The notes beneath the pieces are model-generated. The model searched no databases, was not told the origin of the DNA, and saw only the letters and a list, made by a program, of their open reading frames with translations. DNA of 64,000 nucleotides from NCBI GenBank assembly GCA_008692225.1, contig VICG01000001.1, positions 794,501 to 858,500 of the forward strand, written 5' to 3'. This DNA is from Monilinia fructicola (taxonomy: Eukaryota; Ascomycota; Leotiomycetes; Helotiales; Sclerotiniaceae). Positions 63,402 through 64,000 of the stretch are shown one piece after another; position 1 is the first letter of the stretch, and every line of letters starts with the position of its first letter. A program made the translations under genes and the position numbers.

Positions 63402-64000
63402 ATTTAAATGTTGTTGTGCTGTGTTGGGATGTATTGTAGTGTAGTGTAGTGTAGTGTAGTGTAACGTATTGTATTGTATTATATCGTATCGTATCGTATT
63501 GTATCGTATTATTGTTCAGAAAAGAAACAAATAAGATTATGATTACTTTTATCTACAAGTATCAGTAGATAGGTGTTGTGACGTGATGATGATATGAAGC
63601 TTTTTTAAAGTTTATCTTTGGTGTCAATATGATTTGTGATTACTTTTGCCTGGGTATCCAATGTACAGAGCACGGAGGAGTATAGATGGGATGGATGGGA
63701 TGGGATGGAATGGGATGGATGGATGGATGGATGGATGGGCGTAGTTCTATAAATGAAAGGGTATATATATGAATGTGTGTACATATGGATGTGTGTATGA
63801 ATCAATAAGCGTAGGTCTATAAATGATTGTAGAGTGATTTAGAAGCCGCCTTTAGCTGTTGGTGGGGCAGTTGGGTTTGCCCAGGTGGTTTTTGATTTTT
63901 GGTTTTGGTGGACTTTTCCGTCTTTTCCCCTCTTCTGAGACGAAGGAACTAGAATAGATTCAATAGAACAGCTGGAGAGACGAAGAGATCAGGAAGGGAA
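63402..64000. other. Right-edge region upstream of SNX3
   Basis: Contains GTGTA/GTATC-type short repeats (about 63428-63508) and a GGAT microsatellite (about 63688-63737). The SNX3 promoter lies here. No gene was found before the window edge. Confidence 0.5.
63688..63737. repeat. (GGAT)n microsatellite
   Basis: GGATGGATGGAT-type repeats with a few GGGAT variants on the plus strand. Confidence 0.85.

Overview
This window is eukaryotic nuclear DNA from a filamentous ascomycete. Genes are split by many short introns (about 48-100 bp, GTAAGT-type donors, CTAAC/CTGAC-type branch sites). They lie on both strands and are separated by AT-rich or microsatellite-rich spacers. The order APC5 - COX13 - APN2 - mating-type genes - SLA2 is the conserved neighbourhood of the Pezizomycotina mating-type (MAT) locus. 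An alpha-box MAT1-1-1 gene next to a MAT1-1-5-like gene points to a Leotiomycete of the Botrytis/Sclerotinia type. The species is inferred, not proven. All exon coordinates were worked out by hand from splice signals and reading-frame continuity.

Layout. 1-9.5 kb: a possibly broken reading frame, mitoribosomal mL45/Mba1 (+), a nine-exon three-RRM RNA-binding protein (-), and the complex I assembly factor CIA30 (+). 10-26 kb is the MAT region: APC5 (+), COX13 (-), APN2 (+), a previously unlisted 52-codon ORF (-), a 5'-truncated two-exon coding fragment (-), MAT1-1-5 (+), MAT1-1-1 (+), a spacer of degenerate ~173-bp repeats, then SLA2 (-). 26-36 kb: an NVJ2/TEX2-like lipid-transfer protein (-) and DNA polymerase zeta REV3 (-), which has an apparent +1 frameshift. 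36-42 kb: splicing factor SLU7 (+), the head-to-head ribosomal protein pair RPS9 (-) and RPL21 (+), and a tentative small gene (+). 42-46 kb: a gene-free AT-rich block with RIP-like composition and a long (TTTA)n tract. 46-53 kb: Rab exchange factor SEC2 (+), ADE1 (-), and splicing factor SF3A1/PRP21 (+). 53-57.6 kb: gene-poor, with one possible secreted protein (-) and a small spliced ORF candidate (+). 57.6-64 kb: ASH1-type histone methyltransferase (+), a mitochondrial pyrimidine-nucleotide-type carrier (+), and an SNX3/Grd19 sorting nexin (-).

Most genes are single-copy housekeeping genes with no operon-like relation; the functional centre is the MAT1-1 locus. The most interesting observation is the antisense fragment at 17300-17782. 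It has clean splice sites and a good reading frame but no visible 5' part, as expected for a remnant of an opposite-idiomorph gene left at the edge of MAT1-1. It lies among several degenerate duplications that flank the MAT genes. No HMG-box MAT1-2-1 gene was found, so the window looks like a heterothallic MAT1-1 idiomorph with traces of rearrangement.
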